A stretch of 64,000 bases of DNA from Chloroflexota bacterium. GTDB taxonomy: Bacteria; Chloroflexota; Anaerolineae; Anaerolineales; UBA4823. Numbering within the stretch: position 1 is the stretch's first letter; each line of letters opens with the position of its first letter. Below are positions 26,083 to 33,864 of this stretch, one piece after another. The notes beneath the pieces were generated by a model that saw only the letters and a list, made by a program, of their open reading frames with translations, ran no database searches and had not been told where the DNA came from. Position numbers and translations under genes: made by a program. Location of the stretch: positions 1 to 64,000 of the forward strand of contig JAJUJL010000020.1 in NCBI GenBank assembly GCA_029265355.1. The letters run 5' to 3'.

Positions 26083-27026
26083 GTGCTACGCCGGCGCTGG
26101 CGCGCCCACCAGCCGGCTCGAGCGAGCCTGGCGGATGTTCCACGACGAGCTTCGGGCGGCAGATGTGGGCGCGCCTGGTCACGCGCCAGGCGTTTTGGTT
26201 GGCGCTGCTGGTGTTGGTGGGGTTCGTGTGCCTGGCGTTGCTGGCGCCGTGGCTTACTCCCCGCCAGGAGCCGGCGCAGGCAGGTGGGCAGAGCAAAGGC
26301 GCATTTGTCGCCAGCGCCGGCGATGCGTGGATGAGGGTAGCAGGTCGCGCCATCTACGCCGCCCGGGTATCGGTCTTGTTCAACCTGTTCGCGGCAGGCA
26401 GCGCGCTGCTGCTGGGCGCTGCGTTGGGTATATTAGCAGGCTGGCATGGCGGCCGGGCAGACACCGTCCTGGCGCGCCTGCTGGAGCTGGTGGAGGCCTT
26501 CCCAGATTTGCTGCTCCTGGTTACGATCATGGCTGCCTGGCGAATGATGGCAGTGGGCAAATCTGCCGGCGGCCTGGTGTATTTATTCCTGGCCCTTGCA
26601 CTGGTGTACAGCGTGAACGCAGCTCGCCTGGCGCGCGCCTGCACCCTTGAAATCAAGGAATCAGCCTTTGTGCTGGCGGCGCGCAATCTTGGTCTGAGCG
26701 ATGGGCGTATTTTTCGTCGCCATGTGCTGCCGGTGACACTGGCGCGTTTGCTGCCTGCGGTGGCTTTCCAAATACAGGCGGTTGTGATCGCCGAAACTGC
26801 GCTCAGCTACCTGGGCCTGGGTTTGAAGCCAGGCGCATCAACCCTGAATTATTTCTTCACCAGTTGGGGAGCAATGCTGTTTGAAGGGCAGCTCGTCGTG
26901 ATGGAACAGCCTCTGGCTCTGCTGGTTCCGGCGACCTGCCTGGCGCTGTTGCTGCTGGCGCTGGCGGCGCTGGGGGTTGGGTTGCAGAAATCGATTCAGG
27001 GCGGCTCAACCACTCGAACCCCTTGA
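26079..27026 (+). CDS. ABC transporter permease, DppC/OppC-like, lacking the GTDxxGRD motif
   Basis: A 315-residue permease with about six helices and a clear EAA loop (ESAFVLAARNLGLSDGRIFRRHVLP). The C-terminal ETALSYLGLGLKP...WGAML is also typical. The DppC hallmark (H-LGTDxxGRDxxSR, present in the intact paralog at 33865 as YLGTDNIGRDYFSR) is replaced by AFVASAGDAWMRVAGR. It partners the upstream short permease. Motif loss in both this protein and the ATPase suggests the transporter has diverged as a set. Confidence 0.85.
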   Translation: MSATPALARPPAGSSEPGGCSTTSFGRQMWARLVTRQAFWLALLVLVGFVCLALLAPWLTPRQEPAQAGGQSKGAFVASAGDAWMRVAGRAIYAARVSVLFNLFAAGSALLLGAALGILAGWHGGRADTVLARLLELVEAFPDLLLLVTIMAAWRMMAVGKSAGGLVYLFLALALVYSVNAARLARACTLEIKESAFVLAARNLGLSDGRIFRRHVLPVTLARLLPAVAFQIQAVVIAETALSYLGLGLKPGASTLNYFFTSWGAMLFEGQLVVMEQPLALLVPATCLALLLLALAALGVGLQKSIQGGSTTRTP

Positions 27027-27103
27027 CGATCTTCTTCAAAACCAGTTGAACCAACTCGGGGTCTAATATGGTAATATACTTGTAGTGGTAGAACGAGGGA
27101 TAG

Positions 27104-27685
27104 ATGAGCGCAGTGAGTGATCAAGAGTTGGTTACGCAGCTTCAGCAGGGCAGTCTGGAGGCGCTGGGGGCGTTGTACGATCGCCACCAGCGACTGGTGT
27201 TCCGCACCGCGCTGGCCATCACCGGCGATGGGCAAGCTGCGGATGATCTGCTGCAAGACGTGTTTTTACGCTTGCACCGTTTTGCCGCCAACATCGACCC
27301 GCTGCGCCCCCTGGAGCCCTGGCTTTACCGCATGACGGCAAATTTATCCTATGATTGGGTGAAGCGCCGCAACCGCTGGCCGCAGCCCATCGAGGACCTG
27401 GCAGATTGGTTCTCGGGAGCGGGCCGCAACCTGCCGGATGAGACGATCGAGCAATTGGATGAGTGGGCGCTGGTGCAGCGGGCCGTTTCCAGCCTGCCAT
27501 TGAGCCAGCGTGTGGTGGTGGTGCTATATTACCTGAACGACCTCTCGTTGCAGGAAATTGCTGAGATCCTGCAAGTGCCGGTCGGGACGGTGAAATCGCG
27601 CTTGCACTATGGACGCATCGCCTTGAAACACAAGCTCGGGTTTTACGAGGAAAGTGTGCCGGATTGGAATTATGACAAATCGTAA
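27104..27685 (+). CDS. ECF-type RNA polymerase sigma factor
   Basis: A group 4 sigma-70 factor of 193 residues with regions 2 and 4 only. Region 2 has LYDRHQRLVFRTAL and LLQDVFLRLHRF...PWLYRMTANLSYDWVKRR. Region 4 has SLPLSQRVVVVLYYLNDLSLQEIAEIL and VGTVKSRLHYGRIALK, the helix-turn-helix that reads the -35 element. Such factors answer envelope or stress signals. The next gene overlaps its 3' end by 14 bases and encodes a short putative membrane protein, the position in which an anti-sigma factor is often found. Confidence 0.92.
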   Translation: MSAVSDQELVTQLQQGSLEALGALYDRHQRLVFRTALAITGDGQAADDLLQDVFLRLHRFAANIDPLRPLEPWLYRMTANLSYDWVKRRNRWPQPIEDLADWFSGAGRNLPDETIEQLDEWALVQRAVSSLPLSQRVVVVLYYLNDLSLQEIAEILQVPVGTVKSRLHYGRIALKHKLGFYEESVPDWNYDKS

Positions 27686-27971
27686 ATTCGTGGAGCGTCG
27701 AGATTACTTCGACGACTATATCGGTTATGGGCTAAAAATTGGCGCAGGGCGATATGTGGCGAGCAGCACAGGGCGGGCGCGGCTGCTGAGAATAGCCCGA
27801 GCATCGGCGCGCAGCTCTACGTTCTCGGGACAATCCTCGATTTGGGAGCGATTGCGACAAAGATTGCGCGCTGAGCCGGTTGACCCAGTGCCTGGTGGAT
27901 TGATTGTCTTTGGTTTTGCCTGGATTTGGGCTTTTCACCTCACAACGTCACCGATGAGCAACGTGCGCTGA
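27672..27971 (+). CDS. Small putative membrane protein coupled to ECF sigma gene
   Basis: This 99-residue frame overlaps the end of the sigma gene by 14 bases. It is basic in the middle (RLLRIARASARSS...WERLRQRLR) and has one hydrophobic segment near the C terminus (GGLIVFGFAWIWAFHL). I do not recognise it. Position suggests an anti-sigma or membrane tether, but there is no zinc-binding HxxxCxxC motif, and the family cannot be named. A hairpin terminator follows it. Confidence 0.5.
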   Translation: MTNRKFVERRDYFDDYIGYGLKIGAGRYVASSTGRARLLRIARASARSSTFSGQSSIWERLRQRLRAEPVDPVPGGLIVFGFAWIWAFHLTTSPMSNVR

Positions 27972-27996
27972 TGACCTGGGGCGATATGGTATTATT

Positions 27997-28045
27997 GCGG
28001 GCGCAGGCGTCCCTCAAGTGAGCGCTGGCGCCCGCCACTATTTTT
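27997..28045 (+). terminator. Rho-independent terminator after the sigma factor unit
   Basis: Arms GCGGGCGCAGGCG (27997-28009) and CGCTGGCGCCCGC (28023-28035) pair at 11 of 13 positions around a 13-nt loop, followed by CACTATTTTT. Confidence 0.65.
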
Positions 28046-28067
28046 AAGGGATGATCACTTCTTGCCA

Positions 28068-30014
28068 ATGAATCTGCCTTTACGAACAAGTTACTTGAGG
28101 ATCGGCCTGGGCTGCCTGGCGCTCTTGATGGGGCTGTTGGTCGGGTGCCGCCCGCAGCCTTCTCCGCAGCCGGAACAACCGCCGACGGAATCTCCCACGT
28201 TGCCCGCCCCCACGGCGACGCCCACGCCAGAACCAGAACCGAGCTTGCTGACGGTGTGCCTGGGGCAGGAACCATCGCCATTTCTCTACCTGGATCACAG
28301 CAGCGCGGCCCGCGCCGTGCGTCAGGCGATCTATGATGGCCCCACCGATCGCATTGGCTATGTGCTACAGCCCGTCATTTTGCAGGAGATCCCCAGCCTG
28401 GCGAATGGGGCAGCGCGCCTGGAACCTATACCGGTGGGCGTGGGCGATGTGATCGTGGATGCCAATGGAGAGCTGGCGGCGCTGGATGTTGGCGTGCGCT
28501 ACCGGCCTGCGGGTTGCCTGGAAGATGCTTGCGCTCAGGTGTATGCCGGTGAGCAGGGCGTGCAGCTAGATCAATTGACGGTGCGTTTTCAACTGCGTGA
28601 AGGTCTTTCCTGGTCGGACGGGCAGCCGCTGACTGCCAGCGATTCGGTTTTTGCCTATCGCCTGGCGCAGGAGTGGTTCCCACGTTTGCAAGCCGACCTG
28701 CTGCGGCGGACCATATCTTACAATGCGCTCGATGTGTACACGATCGAGTGGAAGGGACTCCCCGGCTACCTGGAGCCGCAGTACCAGACGATTTTCTTTT
28801 CGCCGTTGCCCGAGCATGTGCTGGCAAGCATCCCAGCGGCAGAGCTGGCGACCGCTGCCACGCTCCAACAGGCCACACTCGGTTGGGGGCCGTATGTCGT
28901 GCAGGATTGGATTGCCGGCGACCATATCACGCTGAGCCGCAATCCTCGCTACTGGCGTGCGGCGCAGGGCTTGCCGGCATTCGAGACCCTGGTTTTTCGT
29001 TTTGTGGACAGCCCACAATCGGCGCTGGAGGCGTTGCTTGCCGGTGAATGCGACATCGTGGATGAGTCGGCCAACCTGGACAGCAGCCTGTCGGAGGTGC
29101 TGCGCCTGCGCGACGCTGGCCAGCTCCAGGCCGCCATCAGCCCGCGCGGTGGCTGGGAGCAGGCGCTGGTGGGAATTGCCCCGGCAGACCCGGCGCGGCC
29201 GGCGCTGTTTGCTTCCCGAGAGATGCGCCAGGCGTTAGCGCTGTGCATGGATCGCCAACGCATCGTGTCCGAGGTGCTGCTCGGGCAGACGACCGTGATG
29301 AACAGCTATGTGACCCCAGGACACGCATTAGAAAATCCGGAGGTGGCTGTTTACGGGTTTGATCCCCAGGGCGGGGCGGCGCTGTTGGAAGCTGCCGGCT
29401 GGAGCGACGCCGACAACGATCCGGCCACACTGCGCCTCAGCCGCTCGGTTACTGGCCTGGCGGATGGCAGCGAGCTGCGGGTGAGGTTGCTGGTTGCGCA
29501 AGATGACGAACGTGAACGAGCGGCGGCGATCGTCGCTGAATCGCTGGCTGGATGTGGCATGGCGGTCGATCTGCAGGTGATTCCCGGCGCAGAGCTGCTG
29601 GCGCCTGGTCCCCAGGGGGTCGTCTTTGGGCGGAATTTCGACCTGGCGCTGTTTGGCTGGGCGCAGAGCGTGGAGCCGCCTTGCGGGTTGTACCTGTCTG
29701 CTCAAATTCCTGGCCCTGAGCAAAACGCCTCCATGGGGTGGGGCGGCGCCAACGCCGGCGGTTACCAGAGCGAGGCTTTCGATCAAGCCTGCCGACAGGC
29801 GCGCTTGAACCTGGCAGATGCGCCAGCTTACCTGCAGGGGCAGCGCGCGGCGCAGGCGGTGTTTGCCCAGGATTTGCCGGCCATCCCCTTGTACACACGG
29901 CTGCGAGTGACAGCCGCTCGAGCGGGGGTGTGCAATTTGCAAGTGGACGCCTCAACAACTGCGCCGCTGTGGAACCTGGAAGATATTTTTGTGAGCCAGC
30001 GCTGTGATGAATAA
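28068..30014 (+). CDS. ABC transporter solute-binding lipoprotein, family 5 (oligopeptide-type), canonical domain order
   Basis: A lipoprotein of about 648 residues; the signal peptide ends in LLVGC with lipidated Cys27, then a Pro/Thr/Glu-rich linker. The mature protein follows the normal family-5 order: TVCLGQEPSPF (about 60), LTVRFQLREGLSWSDGQPLT (about 170), GWGPYVVQDWIAGD (about 272), AGECDIVDE (about 324), MRQALALCMDR (about 386), VYGFDPQGGAALLEAAGW (about 428) and LPAIPLYTRLRV (about 603). It probably supplies ligand to the degenerate transporter at 24.3-27.0 kb. The ATG at 28068 is preferred to a TTG two codons upstream. Confidence 0.87.
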   Translation: MNLPLRTSYLRIGLGCLALLMGLLVGCRPQPSPQPEQPPTESPTLPAPTATPTPEPEPSLLTVCLGQEPSPFLYLDHSSAARAVRQAIYDGPTDRIGYVLQPVILQEIPSLANGAARLEPIPVGVGDVIVDANGELAALDVGVRYRPAGCLEDACAQVYAGEQGVQLDQLTVRFQLREGLSWSDGQPLTASDSVFAYRLAQEWFPRLQADLLRRTISYNALDVYTIEWKGLPGYLEPQYQTIFFSPLPEHVLASIPAAELATAATLQQATLGWGPYVVQDWIAGDHITLSRNPRYWRAAQGLPAFETLVFRFVDSPQSALEALLAGECDIVDESANLDSSLSEVLRLRDAGQLQAAISPRGGWEQALVGIAPADPARPALFASREMRQALALCMDRQRIVSEVLLGQTTVMNSYVTPGHALENPEVAVYGFDPQGGAALLEAAGWSDADNDPATLRLSRSVTGLADGSELRVRLLVAQDDERERAAAIVAESLAGCGMAVDLQVIPGAELLAPGPQGVVFGRNFDLALFGWAQSVEPPCGLYLSAQIPGPEQNASMGWGGANAGGYQSEAFDQACRQARLNLADAPAYLQGQRAAQAVFAQDLPAIPLYTRLRVTAARAGVCNLQVDASTTAPLWNLEDIFVSQRCDE

Positions 30015-30066
30015 CTTTATGTTACAGTTGGATGAATCTACGCGCCTTTCATTGTTGCTGTATCGC

Positions 30067-30094
30067 TTGACCTTTGCTAAAATTATGGTATAAA
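30067..30094 (+). promoter_or_regulatory. Promoter of the Opp operon
   Basis: TTGACC (30067-30072), a 16-bp spacer and TATAAA (30089-30094) fit a sigma-70 promoter. The first gene starts at 30382, leaving a leader of about 280 bases. Confidence 0.6.
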
Positions 30095-30100
30095 TTCACC

Positions 30101-30381
30101 TGATTTGCATGACATACCCGAATGCAATTTGCTCAAAGGTTTTGGTTTGAACCAAAAGTCCTTTCCAGTCGTATCCTATATTGGAATGCTGCATATCTAT
30201 AGGTCAAGAGTTAAGAGCAGATCCTATTCGTGGCTCGATCCAAAGAATAGGTTGTGTAACCTATGGAAGGAGGTGGTTACGAGCGCAGGAATTGGCATGT
30301 TTTGTGTTTAATGGCTTGCAGTTGAAGAAAGCCACCGCATCTCAGTACGTCAGAAAAACATTGCAAGGAGGAGAATTACCC
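30101..30381 (+). other. Long, structured 5' leader of the Opp operon
   Basis: No gene is evident. Short inverted repeats are visible: TTTTGGTT/AACCAAAA (about 30138-30158), CCTATTC/GAATAGG (about 30223-30252) and GTAACC/GGTTAC flanking a strong AAGGAGGT (about 30257-30281) that has no well-placed start codon. The true ribosome binding site, AAGGAGGAG, is at about 30365. The leader may be regulatory, but no known riboswitch class was recognised. Confidence 0.35.
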
Positions 30382-32325
30382 ATGAATACTCGTTCACGAA
30401 TTTTGGCAGTGCTCAGCCTGGTGCTGGTTGCAGCCTTTGTGTTGAGCGCCTGCCAGCCGGTCACCACCACTGTCGAGGTTGTCAAGACCGTGGAAGTGCC
30501 GGTTGAGAAGCAAGTGGAAGTCGTCAAGACCCAAGAAGTGACCGTGGTCGAGACCCAGGTGGTTGAAGTGGAGAAAGAGCCGTTCACCACGCCGCACCCG
30601 ATCCTGGGCGACCTGCGTGTCCGCCAGGCAATTGCCCACTGCACCAATAAGCTCGAGCTGGTGCAATCTGTGTACCCGCTGATCTCGCCCGAAGAGCAGG
30701 CTAACCTGGTGATGAACACCTTCATCCCGCGCAGCTCCTGGGCTTACGCCGGCGATGAAAACGTGACCATCTACGAGTTCGATCCCGAGAAGGGCAAGGC
30801 TCTGCTGGAGGAAGCTGGCTGGACCCTGCCCGAAGGCGCAGATTTCCGCACCAATGCCAACGGCGAGGAGCTCTCGCTGAAATTCACCACCACTTCTGCT
30901 GCATTCCGCCAGACCTGGGCGGCTGTGTTCGAGCAGCAGATGGCTACCTGCGGCATCCGCATCGTGCGGCTGCACGCCCCGGCCTCCTGGTGGTTCGGCG
31001 ATACGACCGGCCTGGCGCGCCGCGACTTCGAACTGGGCGCTTTCGCCTGGGTTGGCCAGGCAGATCCCGGCGGCGAGACGCTGTGGGCTTGCGACCAAAT
31101 CCCCCTGCCCTCCAATGGCTGGGCGGGCCAGAACTACATGGGCTGGTGCAATGAAAAGGCCAGCGTGGGTATCAAGAACGCCAACAACACCCTGGTCAAG
31201 GAAGAGCGCATCAAGTGGTACCGCGATGTGCAGCAGGCTTACACTGAAGATGTGCCAGCCATCCCGCTCTTCAACCGCACCGAGACCTTCTCGACTCGCG
31301 CCGACCTGACTGGCTTCGCCCCTACCCCGGGTGAAGAGTACTATGTGTACAACATTGGCGAGTGGGAAGTGCCCGGCTCTGACACCATCGTGATTGGCTT
31401 CACTCAGGAACCGGCTTCACTGTACAGCTTTGTCGAGAGCGCCTTCGTGTCGGCTCTGCCGAACATGATCATTGGCAACCAGCGCGGCTACACCACGCTC
31501 AACTATGACTTCCAGGCTACCTACCTGAAGCAAATGCCCACCATCGAGAACGGTGGCGCAGTCAACAACGATGTCGAGGTCAAAGAAGGCGACAAAGTGG
31601 TTGACAGCGGCGGCAACATCGTCGACCTGGCGGCCGGCGTCAAGGTGAAGAATGCGGCGGGCGAGGAAGTCGAGTTCACCGGCGGCACCGTCACCATGAA
31701 GCAACTGGTCATCACCTTCGAGTACCTGGACACGCTCAAGTGGCCGGATGGCTCCCCAGTGACCCAGGAAGACATCGAGCTGTGGGTGAAGGTGCAGTGC
31801 GACCGCGAATCCGGCGCCACCTCCTTCATCCTCTGCGACAAGACGGCTGGCTGGACGTTCGATGGCCTGAAAGCCACTCGCACGCTGCTGCCCGGTGCAC
31901 AGGATCCCCTGTACTTCACCTATGAGCCTGGCTTTGCACCCGCCAACCGCGTGTTGTCCGACGGGCGCCTGCTGAAGGATGTGCCCGCCAAGGATTGGCC
32001 GACCCTGCCGGAAGTTGCTGAATCTCCGTGGGGCGTAGGCCCGTACATGGTCAAGGAATGGGTCAAGGGCGAGAAGCTGGTCTTCGAGGCTCATCCCTAC
32101 TGGTACGGCGGCACTCCCAAGACGCCCAATATCGTGATCGCGTTCGTTACTCCTGAAAACGCCGAAGCGCAACTGCTCGGTGGGCAGGTGGACGTGTTGG
32201 GCTCTGAAACCCTGGCTGGCCTGACCCAGACCCTGGTGGATGCCGAAACTGCAGGTGATGTGATCAACTATGTTATCCCCGGCGCGACCTGGGAGCACAT
32301 TGACTTTGCGCTGTTCGTGAAGTAA
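30382..32325 (+). CDS. ABC solute-binding lipoprotein, family 5, with circularly permuted halves
   Basis: A lipoprotein of 647 residues with signal peptide and lipidated Cys24 (LSAC), then a Val/Glu-rich linker (about 28-66). Its landmarks occur in the reverse half order compared with the neighbour at 28068. First come C-half motifs: RVRQAIAHCTNK (about 80), IYEFDPEKGKALLEEAGW (about 130), FELGAFAWV (about 216) and VPAIPLFNRTETFS (about 291). Then come N-half motifs: DTIVIGFTQEPASLY (about 334), LKWPDGSPVTQEDIELW (about 452), WGVGPYMVKEWVKGE (about 550) and LLGGQVDVLGSE (about 598). It ends at WEHIDFALFVK, which normally leads into RVRQAI. The total length matches the unpermuted relative. AAGGAGGAG precedes the ATG. 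It is the binding protein of the Opp operon downstream. Confidence 0.9.
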   Translation: MNTRSRILAVLSLVLVAAFVLSACQPVTTTVEVVKTVEVPVEKQVEVVKTQEVTVVETQVVEVEKEPFTTPHPILGDLRVRQAIAHCTNKLELVQSVYPLISPEEQANLVMNTFIPRSSWAYAGDENVTIYEFDPEKGKALLEEAGWTLPEGADFRTNANGEELSLKFTTTSAAFRQTWAAVFEQQMATCGIRIVRLHAPASWWFGDTTGLARRDFELGAFAWVGQADPGGETLWACDQIPLPSNGWAGQNYMGWCNEKASVGIKNANNTLVKEERIKWYRDVQQAYTEDVPAIPLFNRTETFSTRADLTGFAPTPGEEYYVYNIGEWEVPGSDTIVIGFTQEPASLYSFVESAFVSALPNMIIGNQRGYTTLNYDFQATYLKQMPTIENGGAVNNDVEVKEGDKVVDSGGNIVDLAAGVKVKNAAGEEVEFTGGTVTMKQLVITFEYLDTLKWPDGSPVTQEDIELWVKVQCDRESGATSFILCDKTAGWTFDGLKATRTLLPGAQDPLYFTYEPGFAPANRVLSDGRLLKDVPAKDWPTLPEVAESPWGVGPYMVKEWVKGEKLVFEAHPYWYGGTPKTPNIVIAFVTPENAEAQLLGGQVDVLGSETLAGLTQTLVDAETAGDVINYVIPGATWEHIDFALFVK

Positions 32326-32347
32326 TCACGAGCAGAGCCTGAACTGC

Positions 32348-32381
32348 ACAGGGCAGGCTCGGGTTTTCCGGCCTGCCCTGT
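32348..32381. terminator. Hairpin after the permuted binding-protein gene
   Basis: Arms ACAGGGCAGGC and GCCTGCCCTGT are perfectly paired around a 12-nt loop. There is no T-tract on the plus strand, so it may cause attenuation or protect the 3' end of the abundant binding-protein message. The rest of 32382-32647 holds no gene I can support. Confidence 0.55.
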
Positions 32382-32647
32382 CTGTAAAAAACCGAACGCA
32401 CAGAGTGTCAAAAAGTCGGGGCTGCCTCACGTCTGGTTTATTTGTGTATTAGGTTAACCCGGTGCGCGTGCTAAAGGATGGTTTCACTACGCAGGCCACG
32501 CACGAGAATATCATCCTGAGAGCCAATTCTGCGGATCGGCCAGCGAAGGACTCGATCAGAATGATAGCTCAAAGAAGTGAGCCTGTCAGGCAAATAGTCT
32601 GCCAGGCGCCCGGCAGCCAGGCAGAACAGCTTAAGGGTTAGCAAACT

Positions 32648-33847
32648 ATGACGGGATATCTCATTCGCCGGTTGATTCAAATGGTTGCAGTCGTGTTCAT
32701 CTCGGCTGCGGCTACCTATGCGCTGCTGAACTTTGCGCCGGGCGGCCCGATGTCTGGCCTGCGCCAGATCCAGCAGTCCGCCACCTTCCGCATCACCGAA
32801 GAAGATATCGAGCGCATTCGCGCCTATTTTGAGCTGGACCTGTACCTGCCGGTGCGCTTCTCGCGCTGGTTGATCGGCCAGCCGCGCGGCCGCCTGATCA
32901 TCGGGGATTATGAGTACTTCTCCAATGTGCCCATCGGCTGCAGCAAACCCATCGAGCAGACTTTCGAGCTGGAGAACGGCACCTTTGAAACGCGCACGGT
33001 GGGTTGCGAGAGGTACGTTTACCTGATCGACCTGGAGGGCCGGCGGAGCAGCAGAGGCGTGCTGCTCGGCGACTTTGGCGCTTCCTGGCGCTTGAACCGC
33101 GACCGCCCGGTTTCCGATTTGATCATCAGCCGCCTGCCCAAGACGCTGCAGTTGATGGGGTTATCCATCCTGGTTTCATTGTTACTGGGGGTGCCATTGG
33201 GCATCATCTCGGCGGTGAAGCAATATTCAAAATTTGATTATTTTGTCACCACGCTGGCCTTCTTTGGCTCATCGATGCCCACCTTCTTCTTTGGGCTGCT
33301 GATGATCTTGTCGTTCTCCATCATCCCTAAGGGCCTGGGCTGGTTCTACCTGCCCCCTGGCAGCTCGGAGGCGGTGCGCAACTACCTGGTGCCGGGGTTG
33401 GGCAACGTGGAAGCCGGCTCGACGCTGGACCGCTTCCTGCACCTGCTGATGCCGGCGGCGGTGCTGGCGATGGTGTCGGTGGCTGGCTGGAGCCGCTACG
33501 TGCGCGCCAGCATGCTGGATGTGCTGCGCCAGGACTACGTGCGCACGGCGCGCGCCAAGGGTCTGATCGAGCGCGTGGTGATTATCAAGCACGCCCTGCG
33601 CAACGCGCTGATCCCCTTCGTGACCATCGCGGTGTTCACCATCCCGGCTTTGTTCGGCGGGGCGATCATCACCGAGTCGATTTTCTCCTGGCCAGGCATG
33701 GGGCGCCTGTACATCCTGGCCTTGGGCGATTATGACTACCCGGTGGCAATGGCGCTCTTGCTGATCACCGCGGTGCTGACGGTGTTTGCCACCCTGCTGC
33801 AGGATGTGCTGTACACCATCGTCGACCCGCGCATTCGCTTCAGTTAA
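32648..33847 (+). CDS. Oligopeptide ABC transporter permease OppB/DppB-like
   Basis: A 399-residue permease starting MTGYLIRRLIQMVAVVFIS, the standard DppB N terminus. The EAA loop (DVLRQDYVRTARAKGLIERVVIIKHALRNAL) and FSWPGMGRLYILALGDYDYPV...VDPRIRFS are canonical. It is about 70 residues longer than usual. The extra extracytoplasmic region between helices 1 and 2 holds two cysteines in IGCSKPIEQTFELENG...TVGCERYVY, possibly a disulfide. This insert may be adapted to the unusual binding protein encoded before it. Confidence 0.92.
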   Translation: MTGYLIRRLIQMVAVVFISAAATYALLNFAPGGPMSGLRQIQQSATFRITEEDIERIRAYFELDLYLPVRFSRWLIGQPRGRLIIGDYEYFSNVPIGCSKPIEQTFELENGTFETRTVGCERYVYLIDLEGRRSSRGVLLGDFGASWRLNRDRPVSDLIISRLPKTLQLMGLSILVSLLLGVPLGIISAVKQYSKFDYFVTTLAFFGSSMPTFFFGLLMILSFSIIPKGLGWFYLPPGSSEAVRNYLVPGLGNVEAGSTLDRFLHLLMPAAVLAMVSVAGWSRYVRASMLDVLRQDYVRTARAKGLIERVVIIKHALRNALIPFVTIAVFTIPALFGGAIITESIFSWPGMGRLYILALGDYDYPVAMALLLITAVLTVFATLLQDVLYTIVDPRIRFS

Positions 33848-33864
33848 TGGTGGGAGTCTGATCT

